Part shown: in pieces, positions 15,605 to 25,247 of the stretch
Layout: the number at the start of each line of letters is the position of its first letter
Numbering within the stretch: the stretch's first letter is position 1
Assembly: GCA_002412865.1 (NCBI GenBank)
Contig: DHVW01000002.1
Coordinates: forward strand, 28,659 to 92,658
DNA length: 64,000 nucleotides
Source of the DNA: Sulfurovum sp. UBA5198
Lineage (GTDB): Bacteria > Campylobacterota > Campylobacteria > Campylobacterales > Sulfurovaceae
Direction of reading: 5' to 3'
Notes under the pieces: model-generated
What the model saw: the letters and a program-made list of their open reading frames with translations, nothing else
What the model was told of the DNA's origin: nothing
The model's database searches: none
Position numbers and translations under genes: made by a program

Positions 15605-16869
15605 TTTTGCTCTCCAATAAATGTAAAAATACCGTCCTTTTGTACTTCTGGTATGTTATTGCTATCATATCCAAGCTCTTTTAATCTCTCTAAAATAGGT
15701 GGGTGTGAATAATAGAAAAATATATATAACGGGTGTGATTTTGGAAAAGATTTATTTTCTCCAACAAGTTTCAATAGTGCAGAGATTAAATTTTTGTCTC
15801 CACCACCTACACTCGAGCCGTATTTATCAGCCTCATATTCATTATGACGACTAAATAAGCTTACTATTGGCATCCATACAAATGCAATTAATGATGAAAC
15901 TAGCGATAAAAATGCAATCACAACTCCAGCTATAGGTTCGACTTTAAGTTCGCTAAAAATTTCATTAGGCAGATGACCTATAATAAAAAATATTCCAAAA
16001 AATAGAATACTCATCAAAGCTATATTCTTCCAAATATCTCCATGCTTGAAATGTCCAAGTTCATGCCCTAAAACAGCCAAAAGTTCATTATGATTTAGTT
16101 TTTCTATCAATGTATCAAACAAAACTACTCTTTTGCTTTTTCCAAGCCCACCAAAATAGGCATTAAGTTTGCTATCTCTCTTGCTAGCATCCATTACAAA
16201 AATACCATTAGTGTGCATACCAGAGTTGTTTAGCAGTTTTTCTATCTTGTTTTGCAGTTCATTGTCCACAAGAGGTGTGAATTTATTAAACATCGGTGCA
16301 ATAATAGTAGGATAAGCAAAATTAATCAGCAATATTAGAAACATAATTGCTAAAAACCCATAGAGCCACCAAGTATCAAAACTACTAATAATCCAAATCA
16401 AAAGTGCCATTATACAAAGCCCAATCGTAAAAAACATTGTTATACTTTTTATTTGATCAAGAGTAAATAATTTTGGTGTAGTTTTAGTAAAGCCATACTT
16501 TTTATCTATGACAAATACTTGATATATCAAAAGTGGAAGCGATAATATATAATCAAATGTAAAAAATCCAACCAGAAATAAAATACTAATAAGCATTGAA
16601 GAATTAAAACCATATGACAATACTACTTCATATAATAGGCCAAAACCAATTATAGTCCACCAAATGAATAGTAGATATTCTATAATATGTGATGTTAGTG
16701 AAATTTTCTCTTTCGAAATTGCATAATTTGCAGCTTCAATATATTTTTCTTTACTCATTAATACAGGAGTTTTCGAACGTTCATCAATAATATATCCCAT
16801 CTGCATAATAGAAATATAAACTTTTATCAATGTGTAGATAGTAAATGCGATTATAAGTGCTTGCAGCAT
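15601..16869 (-). CDS. M48-family zinc metalloprotease (Ste24/HtpX-like)
   Basis: A membrane protease of about 422 residues with several N-terminal transmembrane helices and the zinc motif HELGH at 269-273, and a downstream NEYEADKYG providing the third ligand. The layout matches CAAX-protease (Ste24) homologues in bacteria. Two ATGs occur in tandem; the second (16869) is five bases from the GGA of AAAAAGGA and is preferred to 16872. A further upstream ATG at 16899 is rejected. It is divergent from the uup-like gene and has its own TGATAGAAT promoter. Confidence 0.9.
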   Translation of the reverse strand: MLQALIIAFTIYTLIKVYISIMQMGYIIDERSKTPVLMSKEKYIEAANYAISKEKISLTSHIIEYLLFIWWTIIGFGLLYEVVLSYGFNSSMLISILFLVGFFTFDYILSLPLLIYQVFVIDKKYGFTKTTPKLFTLDQIKSITMFFTIGLCIMALLIWIISSFDTWWLYGFLAIMFLILLINFAYPTIIAPMFNKFTPLVDNELQNKIEKLLNNSGMHTNGIFVMDASKRDSKLNAYFGGLGKSKRVVLFDTLIEKLNHNELLAVLGHELGHFKHGDIWKNIALMSILFFGIFFIIGHLPNEIFSELKVEPIAGVVIAFLSLVSSLIAFVWMPIVSLFSRHNEYEADKYGSSVGGGDKNLISALLKLVGENKSFPKSHPLYIFFYYSHPPILERLKELGYDSNNIPEVQKDGIFTFIGEQK

Positions 16870-16889
16870 CATTATCCTTTTTGTTTTGC

Positions 16890-16898
16890 ATTCTATCA
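16890..16898 (-). promoter_or_regulatory. extended -10 promoter of the M48 protease-prmC operon
   Basis: TGATAGAAT on the minus strand, 20 bases before the ATG at 16869. Confidence 0.45.
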
Positions 16899-16925
16899 AG
16901 TTTGGCTTAAAAAGTCTTTTTTGGA

Positions 16926-16931
16926 TATAAT
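16926..16931 (+). promoter_or_regulatory. -10 box of the Uup-like gene
   Basis: TATAAT, 24 bases before the GTG start; AAAAGGA lies between as the ribosome site. Back to back with the M48 promoter. Confidence 0.5.
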
Positions 16932-16955
16932 CTCATTTCATTCAAAAGGACACAA

Positions 16956-18890
16956 GTGGCGTTAATAGATTTATTCGATATAAAAAAACAGTACAATATT
17001 AAGGTGCTATTAAATGGTGTTAATTTTCATATAAATAGTGGTGAGCGAATAGCACTTGTTGGTCAAAATGGATGTGGGAAATCAACACTGATGAAGATTG
17101 TACTTGGTGAAGAAGAGCCTAGCGAAGGCAAAAGGGTCATACAAGGTGGTATACAAGTTGAGATGTTATCTCAGCACCCACAATTTAGTCCAAATATTAC
17201 AGTCAAAGAGGCTATATCTTTGGAGCTTGAAGAGCTCTATAATGCTAGAAAAAAATATGATGAAGTTGGCTCAAAATTAGCAACTGATTTTGAGAATGAA
17301 CTATTATTAAAAGAACACTCACAACTTTTAGCATTTCTAGACCATCATAATGCTTGGAATTTGGACGATAAGATAGATAGAGTCTTGCAAGAGTTTAAAC
17401 TCAAAGAGTATGAAAATAGAGTTGTAGATTCACTCTCTGGTGGAGAACAACGGCGTGTTGCATTAGCTGGATTAGTGCTTAAAAAACCAGATATTCTGCT
17501 ACTTGATGAGCCAACAAATCACCTTGATGTTTATATGGTTGAGTTTCTTGAAGAGATGCTTTTGCGTGAGAAATTTACGCTTTTGTTTGTATCTCATGAT
17601 AGATATTTTATAGATACAATTGCCACAAAAGTAGTAGAAGTGGACAATCAACAGCTAGTAAGCTACAATGGTGGATATCAAAACTATCTATTACTAAAAG
17701 AGCAACGACTTCAATCTATGCAAAAGAGTCATGAAAACTTGCTGCAACAACTAAAACAAGAAGAGGCATGGTTGGCTCAAGGTGTACGAGCAAGAGCAAA
17801 GCGAAATCAAGGCAGAAAACAAAGGGTTTTTGAGCTAAGAGATAGTGCAAAAACGAACCCCACTCTTATTCGCAAAATGGTAATCGAGCTAGAACGAGAA
17901 CAAAAACATTTTAATCGTGATGAGGGAGTGTCAAGAAAAAAAATGCTTTTTGATATCCAGAATCTTAGTTATAATTTGCCAAACAAACCTCTTATTTCAA
18001 ATCTGACAACTAGGATTTTACAACACGATAAGATAGCAATAGTTGGCATAAATGGTTCAGGTAAATCTACCTTGCTTAAACTTATGCTTGGCAGGTTAGC
18101 ACCGCTTGGAGGTACGATAGATAGAGGTGAATTTGCTATTGGATATTTTGACCAACATAGAGAAATGCTTGATGATGATAAAAATTTATTAGAGATTTTC
18201 TGTCCAAATGGTGGAGATATAATAGATGTAAATGGTAAAAATATGCATGTATATGGTTATCTTAAGAGCTTTTTATTTCCAAAGGAGTATTTAGACCAAA
18301 AGGTTGGAATGTTGAGTGGTGGAGAGAAAAATCGTGTTGCCTTAGCTCTTTTATTCACTAAAAAAATTGACTGTCTTATACTTGATGAACCAACAAATGA
18401 TTTAGATATTCAGACTATTACTATTCTAGAAGAGCAACTTATTAGCTTTGGTGGAGCGGTATTGGTGGTTTCGCATGATAGATATTTTGTAGATAAAATA
18501 GCTTCAAAACTACTAATATTAGATGGAAAAGGTGGAGTGGAAGAATCGCATCAGACATATAGTGATTATTTGGCCATTGAAAAAGAGCTTAGGGTATTAG
18601 CTGGTATGGAAAGTGAGTTTAAAGATATACAAGTACAAATACCTGTCATTGAAAAGCAAAAAACAAAATTAAGCTACAAAGAGCAAAGAGAGTTTGATGT
18701 GCTTCCTGGCGAAATTGAAGAGCTAGAGAATAAGCTTGATGAACTAAATCTTTGTCTAAGTAATCCAGGGTGTTATCAGCAAAAAGGACTTAGCGAACTA
18801 ACGAAAGAGCTTAATGAAACCCAAAAAGCTTATGATGATAAAAGTGAAAGATATTTAGAGGTATGGGAGCTATTTGAGTCACTCTCATAG
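16956..18890 (+). CDS. ABC-F family ATPase, Uup-like
   Basis: A 644-residue soluble protein with two ABC domains and no membrane segments: Walker A GQNGCGKST (36-44) and a second GINGSGKST near 363, with signatures LSGGEQRR and LSGGEKNR. ABC-F proteins bind the ribosome or branched DNA. A C-terminal charged coiled coil (after about residue 560) is the mark of Uup. Start is GTG at 16956 after AAAAGGACACAA. The stop abuts the convergent 3D-domain gene with no spare base. Confidence 0.9.
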   Translation: MALIDLFDIKKQYNIKVLLNGVNFHINSGERIALVGQNGCGKSTLMKIVLGEEEPSEGKRVIQGGIQVEMLSQHPQFSPNITVKEAISLELEELYNARKKYDEVGSKLATDFENELLLKEHSQLLAFLDHHNAWNLDDKIDRVLQEFKLKEYENRVVDSLSGGEQRRVALAGLVLKKPDILLLDEPTNHLDVYMVEFLEEMLLREKFTLLFVSHDRYFIDTIATKVVEVDNQQLVSYNGGYQNYLLLKEQRLQSMQKSHENLLQQLKQEEAWLAQGVRARAKRNQGRKQRVFELRDSAKTNPTLIRKMVIELEREQKHFNRDEGVSRKKMLFDIQNLSYNLPNKPLISNLTTRILQHDKIAIVGINGSGKSTLLKLMLGRLAPLGGTIDRGEFAIGYFDQHREMLDDDKNLLEIFCPNGGDIIDVNGKNMHVYGYLKSFLFPKEYLDQKVGMLSGGEKNRVALALLFTKKIDCLILDEPTNDLDIQTITILEEQLISFGGAVLVVSHDRYFVDKIASKLLILDGKGGVEESHQTYSDYLAIEKELRVLAGMESEFKDIQVQIPVIEKQKTKLSYKEQREFDVLPGEIEELENKLDELNLCLSNPGCYQQKGLSELTKELNETQKAYDDKSERYLEVWELFESLS

Positions 18891-19874
18891 CTACCAGTAT
18901 ATTGTTGCACTGCGTCTCCCCCATCTAAGTGCTTTATTTCTATCTAGCCCCATATATATATCAATATGCTCTTTATATCTTTTGTTCATTTTATCTCTAA
19001 CTATATATTCACCATCTAAACCACCTATTCTTACCTTTGATCCATTTGTTAGACCATGTTTTTCTATTAAATCTCTTGATACTGCTATAGTCTTTTGACC
19101 TGGAACTAGTTTATGCCCCCATGCTGCTAGAAATGGGTTGGCTGATGTTTGATTTACATGTGAAGTGTACGCAGAGGCTGTAACTCGTAGCTGTTTCCCT
19201 GTACTTTCTATTATAATAGAATCTTTTTTTAGATTAACAGAGTTGTTTGATGATTTTAATTTTTCTATATTAGACGATAATGGCAACACAAGCGTCTTAC
19301 CAGTTGTTAGCCCTTTTTCTACAGCCTCTTTGTTATATTTTTTTAATTCGCTTGTTTTTATTTTTAATTTTTTAGCAATTTTATCAAGTGTATCCCCATG
19401 ACTTATTGTGTATTCTTCATTTGATATTGAATCAACTATCTCTTGGTCGACTGGCATAAAAATTTCTTTTCCTGCCTTTAGTCTTCTTTTTGAAATCTGC
19501 GGATTAATTGTTAAAATCTCACTTTGTGCAACATTAAATTTTCTAGCAATTGCTCCTATTGTGTCGCCTTCCTTAACAAGGTAAGTACTTCTGTAAGACT
19601 CTAGCGGTGCTTTTGAAAATTTAGTAATATCTAAAATATTTGATTTATTTTTATTGATTGTTAGCCTGATAATGTCATCATTCTTGTTAGTTTCTACTGT
19701 TGTATTTTTTGGTTTTATATGGATTTTTTTTTGCGTTATTGTAGTTTGATTTTGTTCATTTATTTGTGTTATATTGGTTTCTATTTCTAGTATATCAATT
19801 GATTTATTGATATCCGCATAAGCTATGCCTAGGGATAAAATCAATAAAAACAATATTAACTGTTTAATTTTCAC
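18891..19874 (-). CDS. LysM and 3D-domain cell-wall protein
   Basis: A 327-residue exported protein: signal peptide (about 1-21), a variable linker, two LysM domains (near 97-140 and 152-197; both with the GDT and IARKF/IAKKL pattern) that bind peptidoglycan, and a C-terminal 3D domain (about 230-327; VTASAYTS, then the DKMNKRYKEHIDIYMG segment with conserved aspartates) related to lytic transglycosylase MltA-type double-psi barrels. Start is a GTG preceded by AGGAGG, the strongest ribosome site here. It follows thrC by 28 bases. Confidence 0.88.
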   Translation of the reverse strand: MKIKQLILFLLILSLGIAYADINKSIDILEIETNITQINEQNQTTITQKKIHIKPKNTTVETNKNDDIIRLTINKNKSNILDITKFSKAPLESYRSTYLVKEGDTIGAIARKFNVAQSEILTINPQISKRRLKAGKEIFMPVDQEIVDSISNEEYTISHGDTLDKIAKKLKIKTSELKKYNKEAVEKGLTTGKTLVLPLSSNIEKLKSSNNSVNLKKDSIIIESTGKQLRVTASAYTSHVNQTSANPFLAAWGHKLVPGQKTIAVSRDLIEKHGLTNGSKVRIGGLDGEYIVRDKMNKRYKEHIDIYMGLDRNKALRWGRRSATIYW

Positions 19875-19902
19875 AATGCAAACCTCCTATTGGTAATTTA
19901 GA

Positions 19903-21369
19903 CTACACTAGCGTCAATATATTCTCTCCAATTGTATCTTTTTCTATGATAATATTGTGTTTAATTTTTTTATCAAATAAACTACTCACAACTTCTGGAA
20001 CTTTTTGTGACATACTATTTTGTATCCAAGAAAGTGCTTCTTTATCATCTTTGCACTCTTTACCTAATGCTAAAGCTACTGTTGGACTAAATTTAGTCCA
20101 CTCTGCTGTTGAGTATATCACGGTATAGAGTTTCTCTTCTCTTAGTTTTGTATAGGCTTTTATGCAAGTAGCTGTATGTGGATCCATTATGTACCCATTT
20201 TTAGCATATTTTGCTATCACATCCTTACATTCTTCGTCAGTTGAATAAGATGCATCAAAATCTTCCCTTACTCTTGCTATCTCTTCTTTGGTAAGTTGAT
20301 AGGTGCCATTTTTGCTCAAGCTATCCATGAGTTCCTTAGTTCTGACCTCTCCAAACATATCAAAAAGAATTCTCTCTACATTTGAACTTTTTAAAATATC
20401 CATAGCAGGTGATATAGTTTGCACCAACTCCCTACTGTTTAGATTATACTCGCCATTGCAAATCCAGTCTGTTAGAATATTATTTTGATTAGATGTTATT
20501 AGAATTTTTTTAATCGGTAAACCCATTTTCTTGGCATAATACCCACCTAGTGCATTTCCAAAATTCCCACTAGGTACAACTAGATATATCTCTTCGTTCA
20601 TTTCGATTTTAGAACTTTTTATTAGTGTGAGGTAGCTATGAATGTGATATATTATTTGGAATATTATTCTTCCAAAATTTACAGAATTAGCAGCTGAAAG
20701 CTTTAAGCCTTTACTCTCTAGCTGTGCTGTAAAATCACTTGATGCAAGTAGTTCTTTTAGTGCATTTTGTGTGTCGTCAAAATCACCTTTTACACCAAGT
20801 ACATGGAGATTTGATGCCTCTTCTGTGACCATTTGCAATCTTTGGACATCGCTTGTTCCACCTTCAGGATATAGGCATACTACCTGTACATTTGATTGGT
20901 TTTTGAATGTCTCCAGTGTTGCTGGTCCTGTATCGCCACTTGTTGCTGCCATTATAATATAATTTTCATTTCGTTTTTTTGCAAGTGAACTTAATATATA
21001 CCCAAAAGGCTGTAAAGCCATATCTTTAAAAGCCCTTGTTGGACCATGATACAGTTCACTTACACTACAATCCACTTGAATCGATACTAATGGAACCGGA
21101 TTTAAAGCGTCATCAAATGCATCGTATCTATTTAAGGCTTCTTTTAAAACACTGTCATCAATATCTATATCACATAATTTTAAAAAATCAAACGCCAACT
21201 CTTTGTATGATGAGCCAATATGTGAAGTTAAAAAATCTTCGCTTAGATTTGGTAGTTCACTTGGAATATATAATCCACCAAAACTAGCACTTGGCGATAA
21301 TATAGCTTCTGAAAATGTAACCATTGTTGGTTTTATTCCATCATTTCCTCTAGTCTCAATAAATCTCAT
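19903..21369 (-). CDS. thrC: threonine synthase
   Basis: A 488-residue PLP enzyme converting O-phosphohomoserine to threonine. The N-terminal FSEAILSPSASFGGLYIP region and the PLP lysine K115 within GPTRAFKDMALQPFG identify the class of threonine synthases of proteobacterial/fungal type. Length is normal. It is transcribed from its own TGGTATAAT promoter and followed by the LysM-3D gene. Confidence 0.95.
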   Translation of the reverse strand: MRFIETRGNDGIKPTMVTFSEAILSPSASFGGLYIPSELPNLSEDFLTSHIGSSYKELAFDFLKLCDIDIDDSVLKEALNRYDAFDDALNPVPLVSIQVDCSVSELYHGPTRAFKDMALQPFGYILSSLAKKRNENYIIMAATSGDTGPATLETFKNQSNVQVVCLYPEGGTSDVQRLQMVTEEASNLHVLGVKGDFDDTQNALKELLASSDFTAQLESKGLKLSAANSVNFGRIIFQIIYHIHSYLTLIKSSKIEMNEEIYLVVPSGNFGNALGGYYAKKMGLPIKKILITSNQNNILTDWICNGEYNLNSRELVQTISPAMDILKSSNVERILFDMFGEVRTKELMDSLSKNGTYQLTKEEIARVREDFDASYSTDEECKDVIAKYAKNGYIMDPHTATCIKAYTKLREEKLYTVIYSTAEWTKFSPTVALALGKECKDDKEALSWIQNSMSQKVPEVVSSLFDKKIKHNIIIEKDTIGENILTLV

Positions 21370-21413
21370 AAAATCCCTTTTTATACTGTTTGTAACGCTT
21401 AATTGTTGTTATA

Positions 21414-21422
21414 ATTATACCA
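21414..21422 (-). promoter_or_regulatory. extended -10 promoter of thrC
   Basis: TGGTATAAT on the minus strand, 44 bases before the thrC ATG. The leader contains AAAGGG close to the start codon. The box lies just beyond the argB stop. Confidence 0.6.
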
Positions 21423-21440
21423 TTTTTGCTCTAAAATATA

Positions 21441-22292
21441 TTAAAGCTCTATGCATGTCCCTATTCCACTGCTAGTAAGTATCTCCAAAAGCAAGCTATG
21501 CTCTACTCTACCGTCTATGATGTGAGCCCTAGTCACACCACCTTTTACGGCTTCTATACACGCATCTACCTTTGGTACCATTCCACCATGTATTGTGCCA
21601 TCATCTTTTAATGCTTCTGTTTGAGCAATTGTTAGATTTGTAATCAATTTACTATTTTTGTTCAGAACTCCAGCGGTATCTGTTAAAAATAAAACTTTAT
21701 TTGCATGCATTGCTACAGCAATTTTACTTGCAGCAAGGTCTGCATTTATATTAAATCCAGGATGTCCTATGGTTGCACATGAAGCTATTGGTGCGATGAC
21801 AGGTATTAATCCATCTCCTAGTATATCTTCAACTAGCTCTGGGTTTACATAATCTATCACACCAGTGTAGCCAAACTTTTCAAAATTCAAAGGTGATGCC
21901 TCCAGGAAGTGTGCATCTTTGCCTGATATTCCTATTGCTTTTGCTCCTTGATTGTTCAGAAGTGAAACTATCTCTTTATTTATATCACCACTAAGCACCA
22001 TCTCGACAACACGCATAACCTCTTTTGTGGTAACTCGTTGCCCATCTATAAATTCAGTACCAATATCAAGCTTGGCTAATAGGTCTGTTATACTTTTTCC
22101 CCCACCGTGAACTATGATTGGTTTTAATCCCACATAATGTAATAATACTATATCTTGTGCGAACTGCATTTTAAGCTCATCACTAGTTTGTGCCGCACCA
22201 CCATATTTGACTACAATTTTTTGGTCTTTAAATTTTTTAATGTATGGCAATGCCTCCATTAGCGTCTTGACAACATCTATTTGACTCTTCAT
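21441..22292 (-). CDS. argB: acetylglutamate kinase
   Basis: A 283-residue amino-acid kinase that phosphorylates N-acetylglutamate, the second step of arginine synthesis. Motifs KYGGAAQ and VHGGGKSI near the N terminus bind the phosphates and N-acetylglutamate, and HGGMVPKVDACIEAV near the C terminus is typical. It overlaps the end of lpxK by four bases and is the last gene of a DegT-lpxK-argB operon. Confidence 0.95.
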   Translation of the reverse strand: MKSQIDVVKTLMEALPYIKKFKDQKIVVKYGGAAQTSDELKMQFAQDIVLLHYVGLKPIIVHGGGKSITDLLAKLDIGTEFIDGQRVTTKEVMRVVEMVLSGDINKEIVSLLNNQGAKAIGISGKDAHFLEASPLNFEKFGYTGVIDYVNPELVEDILGDGLIPVIAPIASCATIGHPGFNINADLAASKIAVAMHANKVLFLTDTAGVLNKNSKLITNLTIAQTEALKDDGTIHGGMVPKVDACIEAVKGGVTRAHIIDGRVEHSLLLEILTSSGIGTCIEL

Positions 22293-23206
22293 TTATACCC
22301 TTCTATATATCTATTTACAGTAGATATTACATCACTATTTATCTCTAATTTTAGCTTGATTTTAGAGATAGGTAACTTAAATGCACTCATTTTCACAAAA
22401 TCTTTTTCAGTTACAAGTATACTATTGGCTCCAATTTTACTCATTTTATTAGCTATTTTGACCTCATCAAAATAAGAGTGGTCTTTTTGAAAATATCTAT
22501 CTATAATTCCATTTGGGAGATATCTATCTAGTCTTGATGGATTTGCTATCGCTGTGACTAATAACATTTTTTTTGTTAAATTTTCAAATTCTACTTCTCT
22601 TTTAAAATCTACTTCATCTTTTAGAATTAAATCTGCTTTTTTAGACATAAACCAATACTCTCTAAAAGGACCTGATGGCATCGGTAAGTAGTTTTTTATG
22701 TGGTTTGGTTCCAATATTATGTCAAGTTTTTTAATGCTAATTTGATTATGTCCATCATCTAGTAAAATAATATCAGCCCCTAGCTCTTTGGCTCTAATTA
22801 TCCCATTTGTTCTATTTTCGCTCACGATAACAGATGCACTAGGAAGTGAACTAGCAATCAACATAGCCTCATCGCCACTTTTTTCAACAGTTGTTAATAT
22901 TTTTCCTTTATGGCTTACCTCAATAAGACCACTACTCACTCTACCATATCCTCTGGAGACAATATGGATATTTTTAGCGTTTAACTCTTTAGCCAAAGAT
23001 ATTAAAAACGGTGTTTTGCCACTACCGCCGACTATTAAATTTCCTAGACTAATGATTGGAATTTGTAAATCTTGTGGAGTTATAAAAGAACGGCGAAAGT
23101 ATGCTATGATGCCCCAAAGTATGCTAATTGGTAACAATAAGATTGCTACTAACCAGTGATACCACTTTGGTGCAAACCATATTGTTTCAAAAAAACTTAC
23201 CATCAT
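22289..23206 (-). CDS. lpxK: tetraacyldisaccharide 4'-kinase LpxK
   Basis: A 305-residue inner-membrane-associated kinase that adds the 4'-phosphate in lipid A synthesis. One N-terminal hydrophobic helix is followed by the Walker A motif GGSGKT (60-65) and the LDDGHNQ segment typical of LpxK. Two ATGs are in tandem; the first at 23206 is eight bases after AGG. It begins nine bases after the aminotransferase gene. Confidence 0.93.
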   Translation of the reverse strand: MMVSFFETIWFAPKWYHWLVAILLLPISILWGIIAYFRRSFITPQDLQIPIISLGNLIVGGSGKTPFLISLAKELNAKNIHIVSRGYGRVSSGLIEVSHKGKILTTVEKSGDEAMLIASSLPSASVIVSENRTNGIIRAKELGADIILLDDGHNQISIKKLDIILEPNHIKNYLPMPSGPFREYWFMSKKADLILKDEVDFKREVEFENLTKKMLLVTAIANPSRLDRYLPNGIIDRYFQKDHSYFDEVKIANKMSKIGANSILVTEKDFVKMSAFKLPISKIKLKLEINSDVISTVNRYIEGYK

Positions 23207-23215
23207 AAAATCAAC

Positions 23216-24343
23216 CTATTTCATATATGTTAATGCTACTTTTTTAACAGCTTCTATCACGACAGAAACATCTTTATTGCTCATACTTGGGTATATTGGA
23301 AGTGACATTGTTTGTTGATAAACTCCAAGTGCAACAGGAAAATCAAATACCTTTAATGAATATTTATTTCTATAATATTCGCTAAGATGTAAAGGCACAT
23401 AGTGAAGTGCTATTTCTACATTCTCTTTGATGAGTTCTCTGGCAAAATGGTCCCTGTTTTTGTCTATTTCAATAAAAAACTGCACTACATTAGCTTGGTT
23501 ATCGTCAGTTTTAATATTTATATGGGTCACGCCATTAAGCCCTTTTGTATATAAATCTGCTATTTCTCTTTTTCGTTTGATGTCTTCACTTAGAGATGCG
23601 AGTCTATTTAGACAAGCTAAAGCCGATAGCTCATTAATACTATAATCATAGCCAATATCTATAACATCATATGCATAATTAGCTTGCGAATTACTATTTT
23701 CCAACTGATTTGTTATACCGTTCGATCTTAGCATTATCGCCCTATTGTAAATATACTCATTATTTAGTACCAGTATGCCACCAGATAATAAATCCTTATG
23801 AATATTTGGAGCAAAAGAGAAAATTACCATATCCGCACCCACTGCCCCAAGTTGTTTTTTCAGATATATGCTTCCCATCGCATCAGTTGCATCAAGAATG
23901 ACTTTTACATTGTATTCTTTAGCTAACATGGTTACTTGTTCCATGTTTGGAACTAAACCACCCATGCTATTTATTATTATTGCTCTTAGTTTCTTTACAT
24001 CGTTGGCTTTAAGTGCAATTTCTAGCTTATCCAAATCCATTATATATGTTTCATTGTCACAATCAACAAATATAGGCTCGGCATCAAAATGCCTAACTGC
24101 TTGTGGGGTAGAAACAAATGAGTTGACACCGCACAGTATCTTATCCCCTCGTTTTATATCAAGTGCACATAATGCAAGATGCATGGCGTTGGCACCACTT
24201 GAAGTTGCAACAGTAAATTGTGTATCAAAAATTCTAGAACACTCTTTCTCTAAGGTCACAACATGGCTAGTATTAATTGTATTTAATGTTGTATTATCTA
24301 TATTGATGTTGGTTGGTTTGTAAAATGGTATTTTTTCTATCAT
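23216..24343 (-). CDS. DegT/DnrJ/EryC1/StrS family PLP aminotransferase
   Basis: A 375-residue sugar-aminotransferase-type enzyme. The fold is shown by ATSSGANAMHLAL (near 46-58), the aspartate D151 of LDATDAMG (usually EDAAQA) and the probable PLP lysine K183 in SFAPNIHKDLLSGG (usually a SFHPxKxxxxGEGG pattern). These enzymes transaminate keto-sugars for surface glycans. The active-site sequence is divergent, so the substrate is open. It heads an operon with lpxK and argB, which hints at envelope sugar chemistry. Strong ribosome site AAAGGAG. Confidence 0.85.
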   Translation of the reverse strand: MIEKIPFYKPTNINIDNTTLNTINTSHVVTLEKECSRIFDTQFTVATSSGANAMHLALCALDIKRGDKILCGVNSFVSTPQAVRHFDAEPIFVDCDNETYIMDLDKLEIALKANDVKKLRAIIINSMGGLVPNMEQVTMLAKEYNVKVILDATDAMGSIYLKKQLGAVGADMVIFSFAPNIHKDLLSGGILVLNNEYIYNRAIMLRSNGITNQLENSNSQANYAYDVIDIGYDYSINELSALACLNRLASLSEDIKRKREIADLYTKGLNGVTHINIKTDDNQANVVQFFIEIDKNRDHFARELIKENVEIALHYVPLHLSEYYRNKYSLKVFDFPVALGVYQQTMSLPIYPSMSNKDVSVVIEAVKKVALTYMK

Positions 24344-24379
24344 AGGGCACTCCTTTGTTTAATGTGTTAAGCTGTAAAT

Positions 24380-24388
24380 ATTATATCA
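24380..24388 (-). promoter_or_regulatory. extended -10 promoter of the aminotransferase-lpxK-argB operon
   Basis: TGATATAAT on the minus strand, 36 bases before the ATG at 24343. It lies between this operon and the end of the DUF455 gene. Confidence 0.6.
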
Positions 24389-24416
24389 AATTTATAAGCA
24401 AATATTAATTAATTCT

Positions 24417-25232
24417 CTATTTGCACTCTTTACTACCAAGTCTAATTATCTCTTCACAACTAAATCCAGCATTTTTTCTATCTTTATTGTTCAAGTGTGG
24501 TCTATGTTTATTAAGTAACTCATATTTCTCTAAAATATCAAAATAGACACTATATTTAAGTCCATCTTGGTCGCATAGATACTTAAACCATTTATCACCT
24601 TTATGTACATGATCAATCTCTTCATGGAGAATAATCTCAAGAGTTGATATTAGTTCTAAAATTATAGGTAATTTTTTTAGATTCTTTAATTTCTTTATTA
24701 TTTGTGGATTAACATCCAACCCGCTAGCTTCAAAATATCTAGGAACAACTGCCATTCTGTCAATTACACTTGAAGTCGTATTCATTGAAACATCAAATAG
24801 TCCTTGATGAACTGGAAAATCCCCATATTTATAACCAACTTTTGCTAATAGTTCTAACAACATCTCAAAGTGCCTTATCTCATCAAGTGCAACTTCAAGC
24901 CAATCTATCCTGTACTGAATGGGCATCTCTCTAAATCTATAGACGGCATCAATAGCCAAATCAATCGCACTATACTCTATGTGTGCTATAGAGTGGATTA
25001 GCGTACCTAGACCACCCATGGTATCTAGATTTTTTCGTGCTACTAACATTTTTGGCTCTACAATTGTGCATATTGAATAAAAAGATGGCACTAAAAATAT
25101 TTTTGGTGCTTTAGTAAATGAGTTATCAATCTCATTTTTGGTACAATTATCCAGACATGATAGGACATATAATTTTTTGGTATTAACATTGTTTGTGCTA
25201 AGAGCTAGTTCTAGATTTATATAAAATGACAT
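24417..25232 (-). CDS. DUF455 ferritin-like protein
   Basis: A 271-residue, mostly helical protein. HIEYSAIDLAIDAVYRF, the DEIRHFEMLLELL helix and LHEEIDHVHKGDKWF carry the E..H pattern of a di-iron ferritin-like site as in the DUF455 (MiaE-related) family. The reaction is unknown; some relatives are thought to be hydroxylases of modified RNA. The start codon is only 15 bases from that of the divergent hydrolase gene, and no ribosome site fits in the gap, so a leaderless mRNA is likely. Confidence 0.85.
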   Translation of the reverse strand: MSFYINLELALSTNNVNTKKLYVLSCLDNCTKNEIDNSFTKAPKIFLVPSFYSICTIVEPKMLVARKNLDTMGGLGTLIHSIAHIEYSAIDLAIDAVYRFREMPIQYRIDWLEVALDEIRHFEMLLELLAKVGYKYGDFPVHQGLFDVSMNTTSSVIDRMAVVPRYFEASGLDVNPQIIKKLKNLKKLPIILELISTLEIILHEEIDHVHKGDKWFKYLCDQDGLKYSVYFDILEKYELLNKHRPHLNNKDRKNAGFSCEEIIRLGSKECK

Positions 25233-25236
25233 AAGG

Positions 25237-25243
25237 TATTATA
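25237..25243. promoter_or_regulatory. shared bidirectional -10 box (TATTATA)
   Basis: TATTATA reads TATTAT rightward (25237-25242) and TATAAT leftward (25243-25238). Each hexamer is five bases from the start codon of its gene (ATG at 25248 on plus, ATG at 25232 on minus). Both genes must be promoted from inside this 15-base gap or from within each other's coding region. Confidence 0.5.
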
Positions 25244-25247
25244 GTAT

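Noticed and set aside
23868..24323. 151-codon antisense frame inside the DegT aminotransferase gene
   Set aside because: Shadow of a well-supported gene on the other strand; no ribosome site.
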